Source: Calonectria ilicicola (lineage: Eukaryota > Ascomycota > Sordariomycetes > Hypocreales > Nectriaceae). From it: a stretch of DNA of 64,000 nucleotides. Shown piece after piece: positions 54,012 to 64,000 of this stretch. The DNA lies in assembly GCA_020809705.1 (NCBI GenBank), contig CP085825.1:434001-498000 (forward strand), read 5' to 3'. Position numbers and translations under genes: made by a program. Position 1 is the first letter of the stretch. Every line of letters begins with the position of its first letter. The notes beneath the pieces are model-generated. The model saw only the letters and a list, made by a program, of their open reading frames with translations, was not told the DNA's origin and made no database searches.

Positions 54012-56540
54012 TCAAAGTTCAATAGTAGCTCCAAGGAAATAGATTTCGATGCTTTGATCCACACCTGTACTACTTAGTTATTGCGAAGAAGGATCAGCAA
54101 TATATAATTACAGCCCAGAATCGAGAATTGTCTTGGCACTCAAGAAAAATGCCTTGATAGCCGTGCTCCTCAACTGCTAGTGCTGTGGCGGTCCAGCCCC
54201 AGGAACTATTGGCATCTAGCGTGTGGCGTCCCAGCCCACAACCCGCCCTAAAACTGGTGGCGCTTCAGCTGGACTGTCAACACAAGCGATGATATTAGTT
54301 ATGGTTATTATGATCCGATGTTCTAGGCCCAAAACCGAGCGAGTCTAATGCTGCTTGCTTCCACATGACTGGGCCAGCTGGCAATCCGGCTGCGTCTTTG
54401 ATCCTTATGTACCAGCCTTGCCGCCAGCCCCGGCAAATATTGGATGCTCTAACTTTAAGCTAAACTAAGAGCGTATATTTGTCTCAGAGCGATGATGACT
54501 GGGCGAGTTCTGGATTCGTCCAGATAGTACTTTTGTGCCTGAAAGTCTAATTGTTTGCTTCTCCTCGCTCAGGATGAGCAGATTCGTGAACTTAATGGAT
54601 ACGAGCATGATGCCATTGGTTGTTCTTTAGTGCAAAGCAGGGGGGAAATTGCCTCTATGTTTCGGCCTGCTTTTGGTGCGACTACCTATGGTAACAGGTA
54701 ACAGGGGAGGGCCAACAAACAGGCCAGGTGTTGAAAACAGAGCCAAAGGTTTGTTTATTAGCAGCCATCAGACAGAAATAGGTTTTCTTTATCAGGAAGA
54801 ATAATGTTCCATAGATTAACTTTGGCGCCAGCGCTGAGCATGCATTACTTGGACCAATATCTTTCAGTCATGCCCATATAATTCGTACCATTTTTGCAGT
54901 AGCAGACGGCGAAAATAGTCTAGTCGGAGTCTTCATCTTTGAAATGCTGATTAAGGACAATCTGATTGTAAGGATTTGTACTTCCCATCACGTTAAATGC
55001 TCACCAACCAACACTATAGAAAGTCCACGGCTTCTAATCAATGAACTCTACGACAGAGTACACACAAATGTCACCCAAGTCGCTCGAGAAGCCCTGGTTA
55101 GCAAAGTCATCTGTCGAGATGGTCAAGTATGCGATGAGGTGCAGGTCGAGGAGGACGCGCTTCGAGCTGGTGGCAGCAAGGACGATGATGCGGCTGACTG
55201 TGTCGGGTATTGGATGAGCGCAGCCGCTTACGTACGTACCTTTGGCCAATGGACCTTCTGTCTTTTTGGGGGGTTACATGCGTACTCGCCCCAGTGGCGA
55301 TCCGAGCTCCTGATCGCTGCAAGCACAGTGTTGTAGTGCGTGTCCGGAAATGATATGCCCGCACCACTGATCCACGACATCATCACGCAGCTCGGGGAGA
55401 CTACAGCTCTTCACATGGCCAAATGTGTCTATGGTCCGAGCCATCACGTAGGTTATCGTTTTTCTGGAGTCAGCTGGACCCGTAACGTCACTAGTCTAGA
55501 ACCCTGTTGACGACGCCGTCAAGTCAGCACAAGCCCGGGCGATAAGTAGCCTGCCGCACCACCTCGTTGTAACTACTGGAAATCTAGACGTCGAAGCAGG
55601 GTGAAAATTCTCACAGTGCCCAACCGGTAAGGGCCAAGGAGGGCACCTAGTGTCCATAGGTGATAGAGGAGTCAAGCACAACGGCCCTACTGCCGTCGTA
55701 ACCATCAACCCTATTCTTAGATCATACCGTTTTAAAGAGAGTCCACCGTGTCCCTCGGCATACAATGAAGAAATTCATTTCTGCCTGACACCCTTGATGC
55801 CCAAGTCTATGACTCTGCCAATGTAACGATGCATATCAATGTTTGCAGCATAAATTGCCATAGCTGAGACATAGTGGAAAGACCAAAAGTTTACAAACGT
55901 CAGCAAGCAATTCATTTGAAAGAGATAGGCGCAGAGGTAGTATCTAAGTGTTAGCTGCAGCGTACTCATCAGCCCTTAGATTCCCTATTGGCTGGTCGAT
56001 GCTGCCACTGGTATTTTGATATGCCAATAACCACCTTGGTTCACCACACCATCAGCAAAGCCAGCCGATCTGCAACACCTCTCCCCGATTACTACAGGGA
56101 AAAAAAGAAAAGAAAGTCATTCGACATGTTAATCTATAGCACTTGTTCATTTCTCCATCAAGCATTGCGTTCTCAACGCGCAACGCACTTGACGATTACT
56201 ACTCTGACGGCCGTGGTACCAAGCCTTGTCTTCTGCGATTTAAACCGCAAGAGTGTGTCTGAAGTGGTTCTATATTCCTTTTTTTGTAGCTTGATTCTTA
56301 ATGAGAGATTTTTCCAGCCCTGCAATGCATAATGGTGTGGTAGAGTAAACCTAAAGCCGAGCCAGCCACCATCAGCAAATCCTGAATAAAGTTGACGCTT
56401 TCGTCAAGGATCTGCAGGAAAGCTGACTTTTTGCCATTGTTAACTACTGTGTTACCCATCCCTAATCAATTTGATACTCTCAACTTTGCCAAGCGTGATG
56501 TGTCTCACTATTTAGATAGCCTCCTGGTCTCTCTTGTCAA
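54012..56540. other. Gene-poor stretch with one coding-like remnant
   Basis: About 2.5 kb. A minus-strand frame at 55034-55249 (71 codons) has a C/G-biased third position and a protein-like sequence (CAHPIPDTVSRIIVLAATS). It may be the remains of a gene, but no domain is recognised and no flanking exons fit. The rest shows nothing. Confidence 0.35.
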
Positions 56541-59500
56541 ATGCCACCTTCTTTCTTGCCCGCCCAAATCCTCATCATAGCCCAACCAACAACACCTTCG
56601 TCATCGAGGGTCCTCTGCTAGAGCTCTGGAGCGCTGCACGGAAGGAATTCACTGATGCTCTTGCTAGTGCAGACCACAATGTGGAAGACAATATTATTAA
56701 ACATCGCCCAAATCCTGGGTCATGGCTCCGGGCCTTCCAACGAAAACGCCAGGGTTCTGGTAAAGCTCGCCCTGCTTGCTCAAAAATCGGTACACATCTT
56801 CAACTGATCCAAAACTTTGTGGTGGTCGCTGGATTTGCAGTGAACGTTGCTGTAGTGGTATGTTAAGCTTGCCTTGAATAAAAGTTTGCAGAGCCAACAA
56901 CGTCATTTGGCTGGAGCACTAGGCTTTCCCTGCAGCCTCGCCTGCATCGCTTGTCATGAATGGCTTCTCCTGGCTATTAAATTCATTCGCCGAGGTCTCT
57001 GGAGGCTTTGATAAAATCGAAAAAATGTTCAGAAAGATTTCCCATCTCTTCGAGGATTTAACCATCATCGAAAAACACCTTGTCAAATCGGATAATACAA
57101 GCTTGATTCAAGCGCGCATTGTCAATTTATTCATCTGCTGCCTCAGCTTTTGTAGGATCGGTGCAGAAGAAGTACAGCATAGAACCAGTATGTATTCTTT
57201 TCCTTCGCTTCGCCTCCACTAACCACCTGTCCTAGAAACGTGGGCTGGAAAAATCAGCGGAAACGACAAGCTCAATGAAGAACTCCAAAATCTGGTTAAG
57301 GCCGATAATGCTCTTCGCGAGTGTATCGACATGAAGACTTTGGATGCAAGCCTATCGTTAAAGGATTTGGTCAATAAGTTGGTCATCGCGAGCGATCTTT
57401 CCGACCGAGACGATATTCTCAATTGGCTTTCGGCTCTGGACTTTTCTAAAATGCACAGAGAATTGGAGCACCGAATTTCTGACTCTCCCGTTGCTGGAAA
57501 ATGGCTTCTCGAATCTCCAGTATTCGAACGTTGGAGGGATCAAAATTTGAACCTACTTTGGTACACAGGAAAACGTGAGTCAAACGCACAAATTTGATGT
57601 TCCGAAGCTTACATCTCACAGCTGGCGCGGGCAAAAGTGTCCTGGTGTAAGTTTGTTTCATATTGTGCATTAAAGTATGGAGATTCGTCAGAACTTATAT
57701 TCAATTAGCTCTATTATAATCAACCACCTCAAAGAACGAGTGCAGTTCTCAGAAGACAGTATGGTAGCCTATCTTTACCTCTCTTCCAAGTCGAAATCCG
57801 ACATAACAGAACTCCTCGGGAATATTTTGCGCCAATTTCAGGCTAAAGAGGGCGAGATTCATTCCGCAATCCAGGCAAAGTTTCACGAGTATCAAAAAGA
57901 AGGGAAAACAGATGGCAAGGTACAAAGACCCAGAAAAAATGAACTAATATCATTATTACGCCAGTTTACTGAAAACAGGACGATTTATATCCTGATTGAC
58001 GCCATGGACGAGTGTGAGTACAGCCTCAGAGAGCGTCTCATCAGTGATCTTATGCGCATTAAGCCTGATGCAAAGATCTTGATCACGTCGCGAGATTTTA
58101 ATCACCGAGCATCACTCCAGCGCGACTTTGAAAAGGCCACGATCGAAGCGAAAGATGAAGACTTAGATGAATATATTTGCAGTTTCATCAAAAGTCACCA
58201 CTTCTTGAATGCTTGTATCAAATATCACCGCAAGATACAGTCAGAAGTCAAGCGGACATCTGGTAAAATGTAAGTAGTTGCTGATCCAACACAGTGGATT
58301 TTTCTCCCAACACACAGACCTTTGTGATAATTGGTTTTTAGGTTTCTCATCGCCCGCCTTCATATGGAGGGCCTTGCCGCTGTTGAGGTTGAGGCCGAGA
58401 TCGAGGAAGTTTTAGACAACTTGCCGGATACCATCCAAGGTAGCTATGAAAGCACGATGAAAAGGATATGTGAGAGTTCAAACAGCAAGAAATATTGTAC
58501 CGTGTCTACTTTAGCATAGGTGTCCTATGCCCAGCGACCGCTGTCGATCGGTGAGCTTCGATATGCTCTTGCGATAGACGCCTACCCAGAAACTCCGACC
58601 AAGATCGAAAAGTATCTACGTGAGGAGAGCGAGATAATTTCGGGTTGCTACGGGCTTCTCGTCAAAGACTTGGATGGTGTTGTCCGCTTTGTTCACAAAT
58701 CAGCCCAAGACTTTTTCCAACATACTCGGGCTAAGGAATTCCCCGATTTTGATAAACGCATTACCATTTCCTGCGCCAGGTCCCTGTCTATGTCGCCAGC
58801 TGAGCAATTAAAAAAGATTAGGGGGTTTCCCCGACCAGACTTCAAAGGGTTCCCTTTCTCAGAGTATGCTGGAGCGAATTTGCATCTGCACCACCGTAAA
58901 CTGGACACCTTGAACGACGACCAAGATGTGTTTGATGCTATTTCTTCGCTTGTGTTGGATCAGTTAAGCAGAAAGCTTTACAGCCGCCTTCTTTTACACT
59001 TCGAGGTTTATCCTCATAATCCAACAACTCTGGGTGGACAGAGATGTCTTTGGGGCTCATTCAGAACACATTGGAGGAAATTTCCTTCACCCCTTCATAT
59101 TGCTGCCTTCTTGGGTAATCTACAGTTGGTTCGTGAGCTGAGCGAGGAAAACACTGTCGTCAATGCTCTGGATCCATATAGGCAATCGGCTTTGAATGTA
59201 GCCATCAGAAGCGGACTTGACTCTGTTTCCGGTATTCTCCTTGAACGCAAGGCCAAATTGAGCCTCAGGACGAAGAAAAGTCACATTGTTGTTCTGTATG
59301 CGATGGAAATGGGTTATACAACGACAGTAAAACACATAATCAACATTTCCGTTGGTAACGAAGAAGGCGAAGGGTTTCTCAAAATACTGGGTATTTTGGT
59401 GCTTTTCTTCTTCGCATATTTGCGAAGCTTCATATTCCGTGTCTCTCCTGGCGGGATTATCAGAATCGGGAAATGTTAAGTCATCCCACCCGAAACCAAA

Positions 59501-60955
59501 ATTTGATGAAAGAGTTGAGTTAGATTTAGCTCTCAAGGATCACAAGAAGATGCTCACATTGGCCTATGAAGGTGACGCTGACGGCCTCCTCTATCTCTTG
59601 GAGACTTCCGCACCCAATGTCATGCAATTGGGGCAGACAGCCAAGAGAGACAAACGCCTTTGGGAAAATTTCAGTGACTGGGAAGATTCTGAACAAGAAT
59701 ACAGCAGCGGATTTGATATCGACTCCAGCGAAAGTGAGGTTTCGAGCTTCTCAAACAACGACGCGTCAGCAGACTACTGGGTAGAGGAAAGCTCTTGTAG
59801 TGGGAGTGTCTGCACTGCTGCGCCCGAAGAGAGGTATTTTCTCAAATCAGATGGGAGTGGAGCTGATGTGATAGGAGAGATGGGATGTGACAGCTGCGAA
59901 GCTGAACTGGACGATAATGATTTCGGTGAAGAGGATAATATCAAGGAAGAGTATAATTGCGATATCGAGTCCAATCCAGCGACTGATGAAAAATCGGAGA
60001 ACTCTTATCATGATGATGATACCTCTGCGGAAGAGGATGATGACATGATCACAGACAACAGCGTCGAGTTTGAATCAAAAATTAAAAGGATCAGGGACAT
60101 GTTCACCAGGACGGCCTGCTTCATAGCGCTCGAGCGTGGACATTTCGACGTCGTCAAGTTGTTCTTAGACATGGGTACAGCACCTGACTTGATCAACTTT
60201 CGGGGCCAGTCACTGCTTCATCGAGCCACCGCCAAAGCTGATTACAAAATGGCCCAACTCCTTCTGGATTATAGAGCGACGGTGAACCAAAGAGATGAAA
60301 AAGGGAGGACTGCTTTGTTGGCAAATGCTGGCATGGAAAATCAAAGAGGTAAGATTATCACATCGTCGCCACCCGATCCCTTGAGAGCTATCAACTAAGG
60401 ATTCCGCCAGTGCTCAAACTCCTCCTTGATAATGGTGCCAGTATACATCTCACATACCATGAAGGTTGTCATGAGTTATATGAGGCAGCAGTGTATGGGG
60501 CAACCAAGGTTGTCAAGTTCCTACTTCAAAACGGAGCCGACCCTTCGGTTGCGAGTAATTTCGGCTGGACACCCCTTCACGGCGCTGCAGCCAACTTGCA
60601 CCTGGATTGCGTCCGTCTTCTTCTCGATAAGGGAGCCAAGCCCTCGCCAATATCCGATACTGGGGAAACCCCTCTAGATTTCGTTAAGCAGGGATATTAT
60701 GACCAGATATTATCAGGGAAGAAGCACTACGAGGCCGAATTTTCCCGGGCATGCAGAAGAAGCGACGAGGAGCAAATCCTGGCCCGAGATCGAATAATTG
60801 AACTACTCGAAAGTCATGGAGCATTGACAGCAGATCAGCTCTATCAAGCTATTGGGGAGGAGGAGTTTAAACATGGCCCAGGAGGAAAGAATACTCACGC
60901 AGGCAGGCAACATGATACGGAGTGGGTGGAAGAGTGGGAAAGAGACTATTATTAA
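56541..60955 (+). pseudogene. NACHT-ankyrin NLR-like gene with an in-frame TAG
   Basis: A fungal STAND protein of about 1350 residues. Inferred exons: one ending at 56857, then 56923-57187, 57236-57574, 57622-57646, 57709-58269, 58342-59390, 59464-60348 and 60411-60955. The N-terminal coiled region (LWSAARKEFTDAL...) precedes PGAGKSVLV (Walker A, split over a 25-base exon) and YILIDAMDEC (Walker B). KILITSRD and MFLIARLHMEGL follow, then the winged-helix YAQRPLSIGELRYAL. TAG at 58517-58519 replaces the conserved Trp in LSWVSYAQRPL (here LA-stop-VSYAQRPL) and no intron removes it. Ankyrin repeats fill the C-terminus, interrupted by a D/E-rich insert (about 59680-60070). The ATG at 56541 is out of frame with the conserved N-terminus, so the start is also unresolved. 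Confidence 0.75.
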
Positions 60956-62004
60956 AAATAAGCTAGCCCATCACCTTTTTCCAACATGAAGATTGATAAT
61001 TGTCAGTAGGATAATTGCAATTAACTAGCCTCGATGGCGACTGGAATGAGGTTTTAAATGCAATATGTATAGGTGCTCAAGGAAGTAGGGCTTTCCCTCC
61101 CCTCCCAGTTCCCGAGTTCAGTCATGTTGTTGATTAAGAAGACTTTCATTATTTTTGCAAAAATATTGTCGATAAAGTATCAGAGTTCCAGAAAGAATCA
61201 GAACAGGGCCAATGAGGGAAGAGCCAAATGCAATGCCCTCTCCAGACAACATCGATAAATAGAGTCAGCACATGGGTATAGGGTGAGTAGTTAGTGTAGG
61301 CGCAAGACCTCGCAAAATATTCAATAATTTATTGCCGTAGGTGATCGGCGATTTCTTCAAGTCAAGAGGCTTAGCTGTCATGATCGGGGTGGCCGGATGG
61401 TTGAGTGCGCAAGGTGAACGGGGGTAGAACGGATTAATGGTGCCGTTTTTGCCGCAAGAGACGGTGACGTAGGTGCCCGAGAGTGCTAGTGAGAAAATTG
61501 GGCTGAGTTTAAAATGCTGCCATCAGCATGTGATGATTTAGGGCTGAGTGATGATTGCCTAATCGAGCTGAGACGGGCAATAAACTCGAAATCGCCAAGC
61601 CTTGGGGATGGTGTCAATCGATCTAGACGCTAAAAGAAGTCGTTGGAAACGCGGATAAGCATGGGTGCTCAACTCGTTCGCCACTTTAATTGTCAAAAAC
61701 ATGTCAAAAAATTGACATGGTCCACACTAGCGAAGGGCGCAGTGCATTTTTAGCAGGCGGAACGTTAACTTGGGGTCAATCGTGCGGGCAAGTCCGAGCG
61801 CCGTATCTCGGAGATGGAACATCCGGCGACCAAAAAAATGGCGAGATGGCCTGTGTGCGCTCTGGATAAATATGCCATTGAGTCCGATCAGGAAGTCGCA
61901 ACAACAATCTCCAGCATCTACTCGCATCTGAACACCGTTTAAAACACAATTACACTTCAATTGACAAGAAATCTCCCACCAAAACACCACAATCCCTAAA
62001 AACA
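60956..62004. other. Intergenic, no gene seen
   Basis: About 1 kb. A GGTGGCCGGATGG stretch near 61387 resembles a tRNA A box but lacks partner features. It holds the acetyltransferase promoter. Confidence 0.4.
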
Positions 62005-62535
62005 ATGGTCGCCCTCACTTTCCGCAAAGCTACATCGGCCGATGCCCCCGCCGTCCGCGCCCTCGTCCTCTCAGCATACCGGGGCGAGTCGAGCCGCGCA
62101 GGCTGGACCACTGAAGCTGATCTCGTGGCCGACGAGCGCATCGACGTCGAGGGCGTCATTGCCAAAATCACCGAGCCCGACGGCCGCATCTTGATGGCCC
62201 ACGACCCGGAGGGCGGCCTCGTCGCCTGCTGCGAGCTGCTCCGCCGCGACACAAACGGCGCCTACTTCGGCCTCTTCGCCGTCGACCCCACCCGCCAGGC
62301 CGGCGGTATTGGGCGCCGTGCCCTCGAGCGCGCCGAGGCCTTTGCGAAGGAGGAATGGGGCGTGACCCAGATGGAGATGCAAGTCATCTGGGCCCGCGAG
62401 GAGCTGATCGCCTGGTACATCCGTCGCGGATACCGCAAGACAGACAAGACGCTCGAGTTCCCCTACGCCCATCTCGTCAACGGCAAGGCGTTGCGCGATG
62501 ACCTCTATTTCGTCGTTTTGGAAAAGGATATTTGA
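62005..62535 (+). CDS. GNAT-family N-acetyltransferase
   Basis: A single exon of 176 residues, intact. The GNAT fold is shown by FRKATSADAPAVRALVLSAYRGE, the central strand GAYFGLFAVDPTRQAGGIGRRALERAE (acetyl-CoA loop Q/R-x-x-G-x-G/A as RQAGGIG) and MQVIWAREELIAWYIRRGYRKT near the end. The protein ends ALRDDLYFVVLEKDI, usual for fungal family members. Codons strongly favour C/G in third position, in keeping with the adjacent citrate synthase. It probably acts on a small amine or antibiotic-like substrate in the cytosol; the substrate is unknown. Confidence 0.92.
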   Translation: MVALTFRKATSADAPAVRALVLSAYRGESSRAGWTTEADLVADERIDVEGVIAKITEPDGRILMAHDPEGGLVACCELLRRDTNGAYFGLFAVDPTRQAGGIGRRALERAEAFAKEEWGVTQMEMQVIWAREELIAWYIRRGYRKTDKTLEFPYAHLVNGKALRDDLYFVVLEKDI

Positions 62536-62788
62536 GCTTGGAGTACGGGATTGATGTTGCAACGACACATTACACACATGGCATAGCGAAAGACGGGCGA
62601 AACCCGATGGGGCGTTTGGGAAATTTATTAAAAGGGACATTTTTGGCATTTTCAGGAAGTATCAAGTAGATTTTATTCATGGTTCAAGTCATACATGGGC
62701 CATCCTAGCCATGCGCGAACCGATATATACAGATTTAGACAATGCCCACATAAAGACGTTACGCTTTCATTTTCATTCAATTCCTCGT

Positions 62789-64000
62789 TTATTTGCCCTC
62801 AACCTCCTTGAGGATACCAGCAAGGTTGATGCTCTTGGGTCGCTCAATGGGAAGACCCAGGGCGCGGTCCCAGATCAACTGGGCCAGAGGGCCGAGACCT
62901 CGGGACACACCAAAGGTGGCGGTGTAGTAGAGGGTCTCGTGGAAACCGTAGTGGTGGAAGAGGACACCAGAGCTGCTGTCGACATTGGGGTAGGGGTTCT
63001 TGGTCTTGCCGTGCTTCTTGAGCACCTCGGGGGCAATTCTGCTGTTCTTCTCGACGAGCTGGAAGACGGGGTCCTGGGCAATCTCAGGTCGGGCGGCAGC
63101 GTAGTCCATCAAAGCCTCGAATCGGGGGTCAGGCTTGCGGAGAACGGCGTGGCCGTAGCCGGGAACAACACGGCCAGAGTTGAGAGTGGACCAGAGGTAG
63201 TCGTTGACATCCTGGTCAGTGTATGTGGAGGGGATAGCATCCTTCATCTGGATAATCCATCGGAGCACCTCCTGGGCGGCAAGACTGAAGAAGCATTAGC
63301 AATTGATGTACAAAAAGTTCTCAATTGAGTTTAACATACCCGTGAAGAGGTCCAGCAAGACCCTGGAGGCCTGCACTGTAGGAAAGGAAGGGGTCGCTCA
63401 GGGCGCTACCAACGAGGTGAGTGGCGTGGGCAGAGACGTTGCCACCCTCGTGATCACCGTGGAGAGCGAGGTAGAGACGGAGGAGGTCCTGGAAGTTCTC
63501 GTTCTGCTTGCCTCCCTTGCCGAGCATGGCGGCAAAGTTGTAAGACCAATCCTGCTCGAGGTCGACCTCAGCGGGGAGAGCACCGCCGCCCTTGTAGGCG
63601 TTCTGGTAGATCTTGGCGGCAATGGTGGGGAGCTTGGCGAGCAGCGAGATGCAGTCGTCAAAGGTGGGCTCCCAGTAGTCGGCCTTGTTGAGGCCCTGCT
63701 CGTAGGCCTTGGCAAACTTGGACTCGTAGTTGAGGGCTGACACGGCCATGGCGAACTGGGTCATGGGGTGGAGGTCCTTGGGGAAGTCGTCAAGCATCTT
63801 GGAGACGAAGGCGGGGATCTGGGCCTGCTCGGCGAGCTGGCGGGAGAAGACGCGGATCTGGTTGGTGGAGGGGACTTTGCCGGTGAGGAGCAGCCAGAAC
63901 ATGGCCTCGGGAAGCATCTCGGTGCCGGACTTGCCCTTGGGGAGCTCCTTTTGGCAGTCCTTGATGGTGCGGCCGTGGAAGCGGATACCCTCGTTGGCGT
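62789..64000 (-). CDS. Citrate synthase, C-terminal part (gene runs off the window)
   Basis: The last 385 or so residues of a mitochondrial-type citrate synthase, which condenses oxaloacetate with acetyl-CoA. Exon 63340-64000 continues past the window edge; an intron at 63285-63339 leads to the final exon 63284-62789. Motifs are GIRFHGRTIKDCQ, LPEAMFWLLLTGKVP, LHPMTQFAMAVSALN, LRLYLALHGDHEGGNVSAHATHLVGSALSDP (catalytic His), VVPGYGHAVLRKPDPRF (second catalytic His) and GVLFHHYGF, then SRGLGPLAQLIWDRALGLPIERPKSI. A 2-methylcitrate synthase is a close relative and cannot be fully excluded without the N-terminus. Codon usage is highly biased, as expected for a core metabolic gene. Confidence 0.93.

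Noticed and set aside
61385..61445. tRNA-Leu/Ser-like start GGTGGCCGGATGGTTGAG
   Set aside because: No matching T arm, B box or acceptor stem downstream.
62071..62649. A 192-codon minus-strand frame over the GNAT gene
   Set aside because: Antisense by-product of C/G-ending codons; the plus frame shows all GNAT motifs.
1..64000. CRISPR arrays, prophage or bacterial insertion elements
   Set aside because: The DNA is fungal nuclear sequence; no direct-repeat/spacer arrays or transposase genes were seen.

Overview
The window is nuclear DNA of a filamentous ascomycete (Pezizomycotina). Most genes carry short 45-115 base introns with GT...AG ends and CTAAC/CTGAC-like branch points. The gene set is fungal: several Zn2Cys6 regulators, MFS transporters, an RTA1 membrane protein, a cerato-platanin, a fused BioD-BioA enzyme and two NACHT-ankyrin proteins. 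The PHO89-type transporter and citrate synthase resemble Sordariomycete (possibly Hypocrealean) proteins, but the sequence alone does not fix the genus. I rebuilt splice structures by hand, from reading frame and family conservation.

Layout. 0.3-10.2 kb: a broken sugar transporter (in-frame stop plus frameshift), a 681-residue Zn2Cys6 regulator facing a divergent DHA1-type MFS exporter, an orphan fragment of a hexapeptide acetyltransferase, and a second Zn2Cys6 regulator with one frameshift. 11-15 kb: a divergent secreted cerato-platanin and a large membrane protein of unknown function with an Arg-Ser tract. 15.2-20.1 kb: a biotin pair, BioDA and BioF divergently transcribed; BioF ends in a peroxisomal AKL signal. 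20.6-23.8 kb: a NACHT-ankyrin protein with near-identical 105-base repeats. 23.8-28.4 kb: a long stretch without a convincing gene, ahead of the phosphate transporter (28.4-30.3 kb).

31.7-43.1 kb is an accessory catabolic-looking island: a decayed tannase/feruloyl esterase, a TauD-type dioxygenase with a GC-AG intron, an epoxide hydrolase convergent with a type-B carboxylesterase, a dead zinc-cluster regulator and a zinc-binding-type dehydrogenase. 43.9-47.2 kb holds an RTA1 protein divergent from a third intact Zn2Cys6 regulator. 48.1-52.9 kb holds a Baeyer-Villiger-type monooxygenase divergent from an alpha/beta hydrolase, a ketone-to-ester-to-acid logic; four copies of CGG-W-CCG lie in their shared promoter. 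53.3-54.0 kb encodes a small secreted protein. 56.5-61.0 kb is a second NACHT-ankyrin gene with a TGG-to-TAG stop. The window closes with a GNAT acetyltransferase and the 3' part of a mitochondrial-type citrate synthase.

The strongest leads are the monooxygenase/hydrolase pair with its operator cluster, the split targeting signals of the biotin pair, and the density of freshly broken genes beside intact ones.
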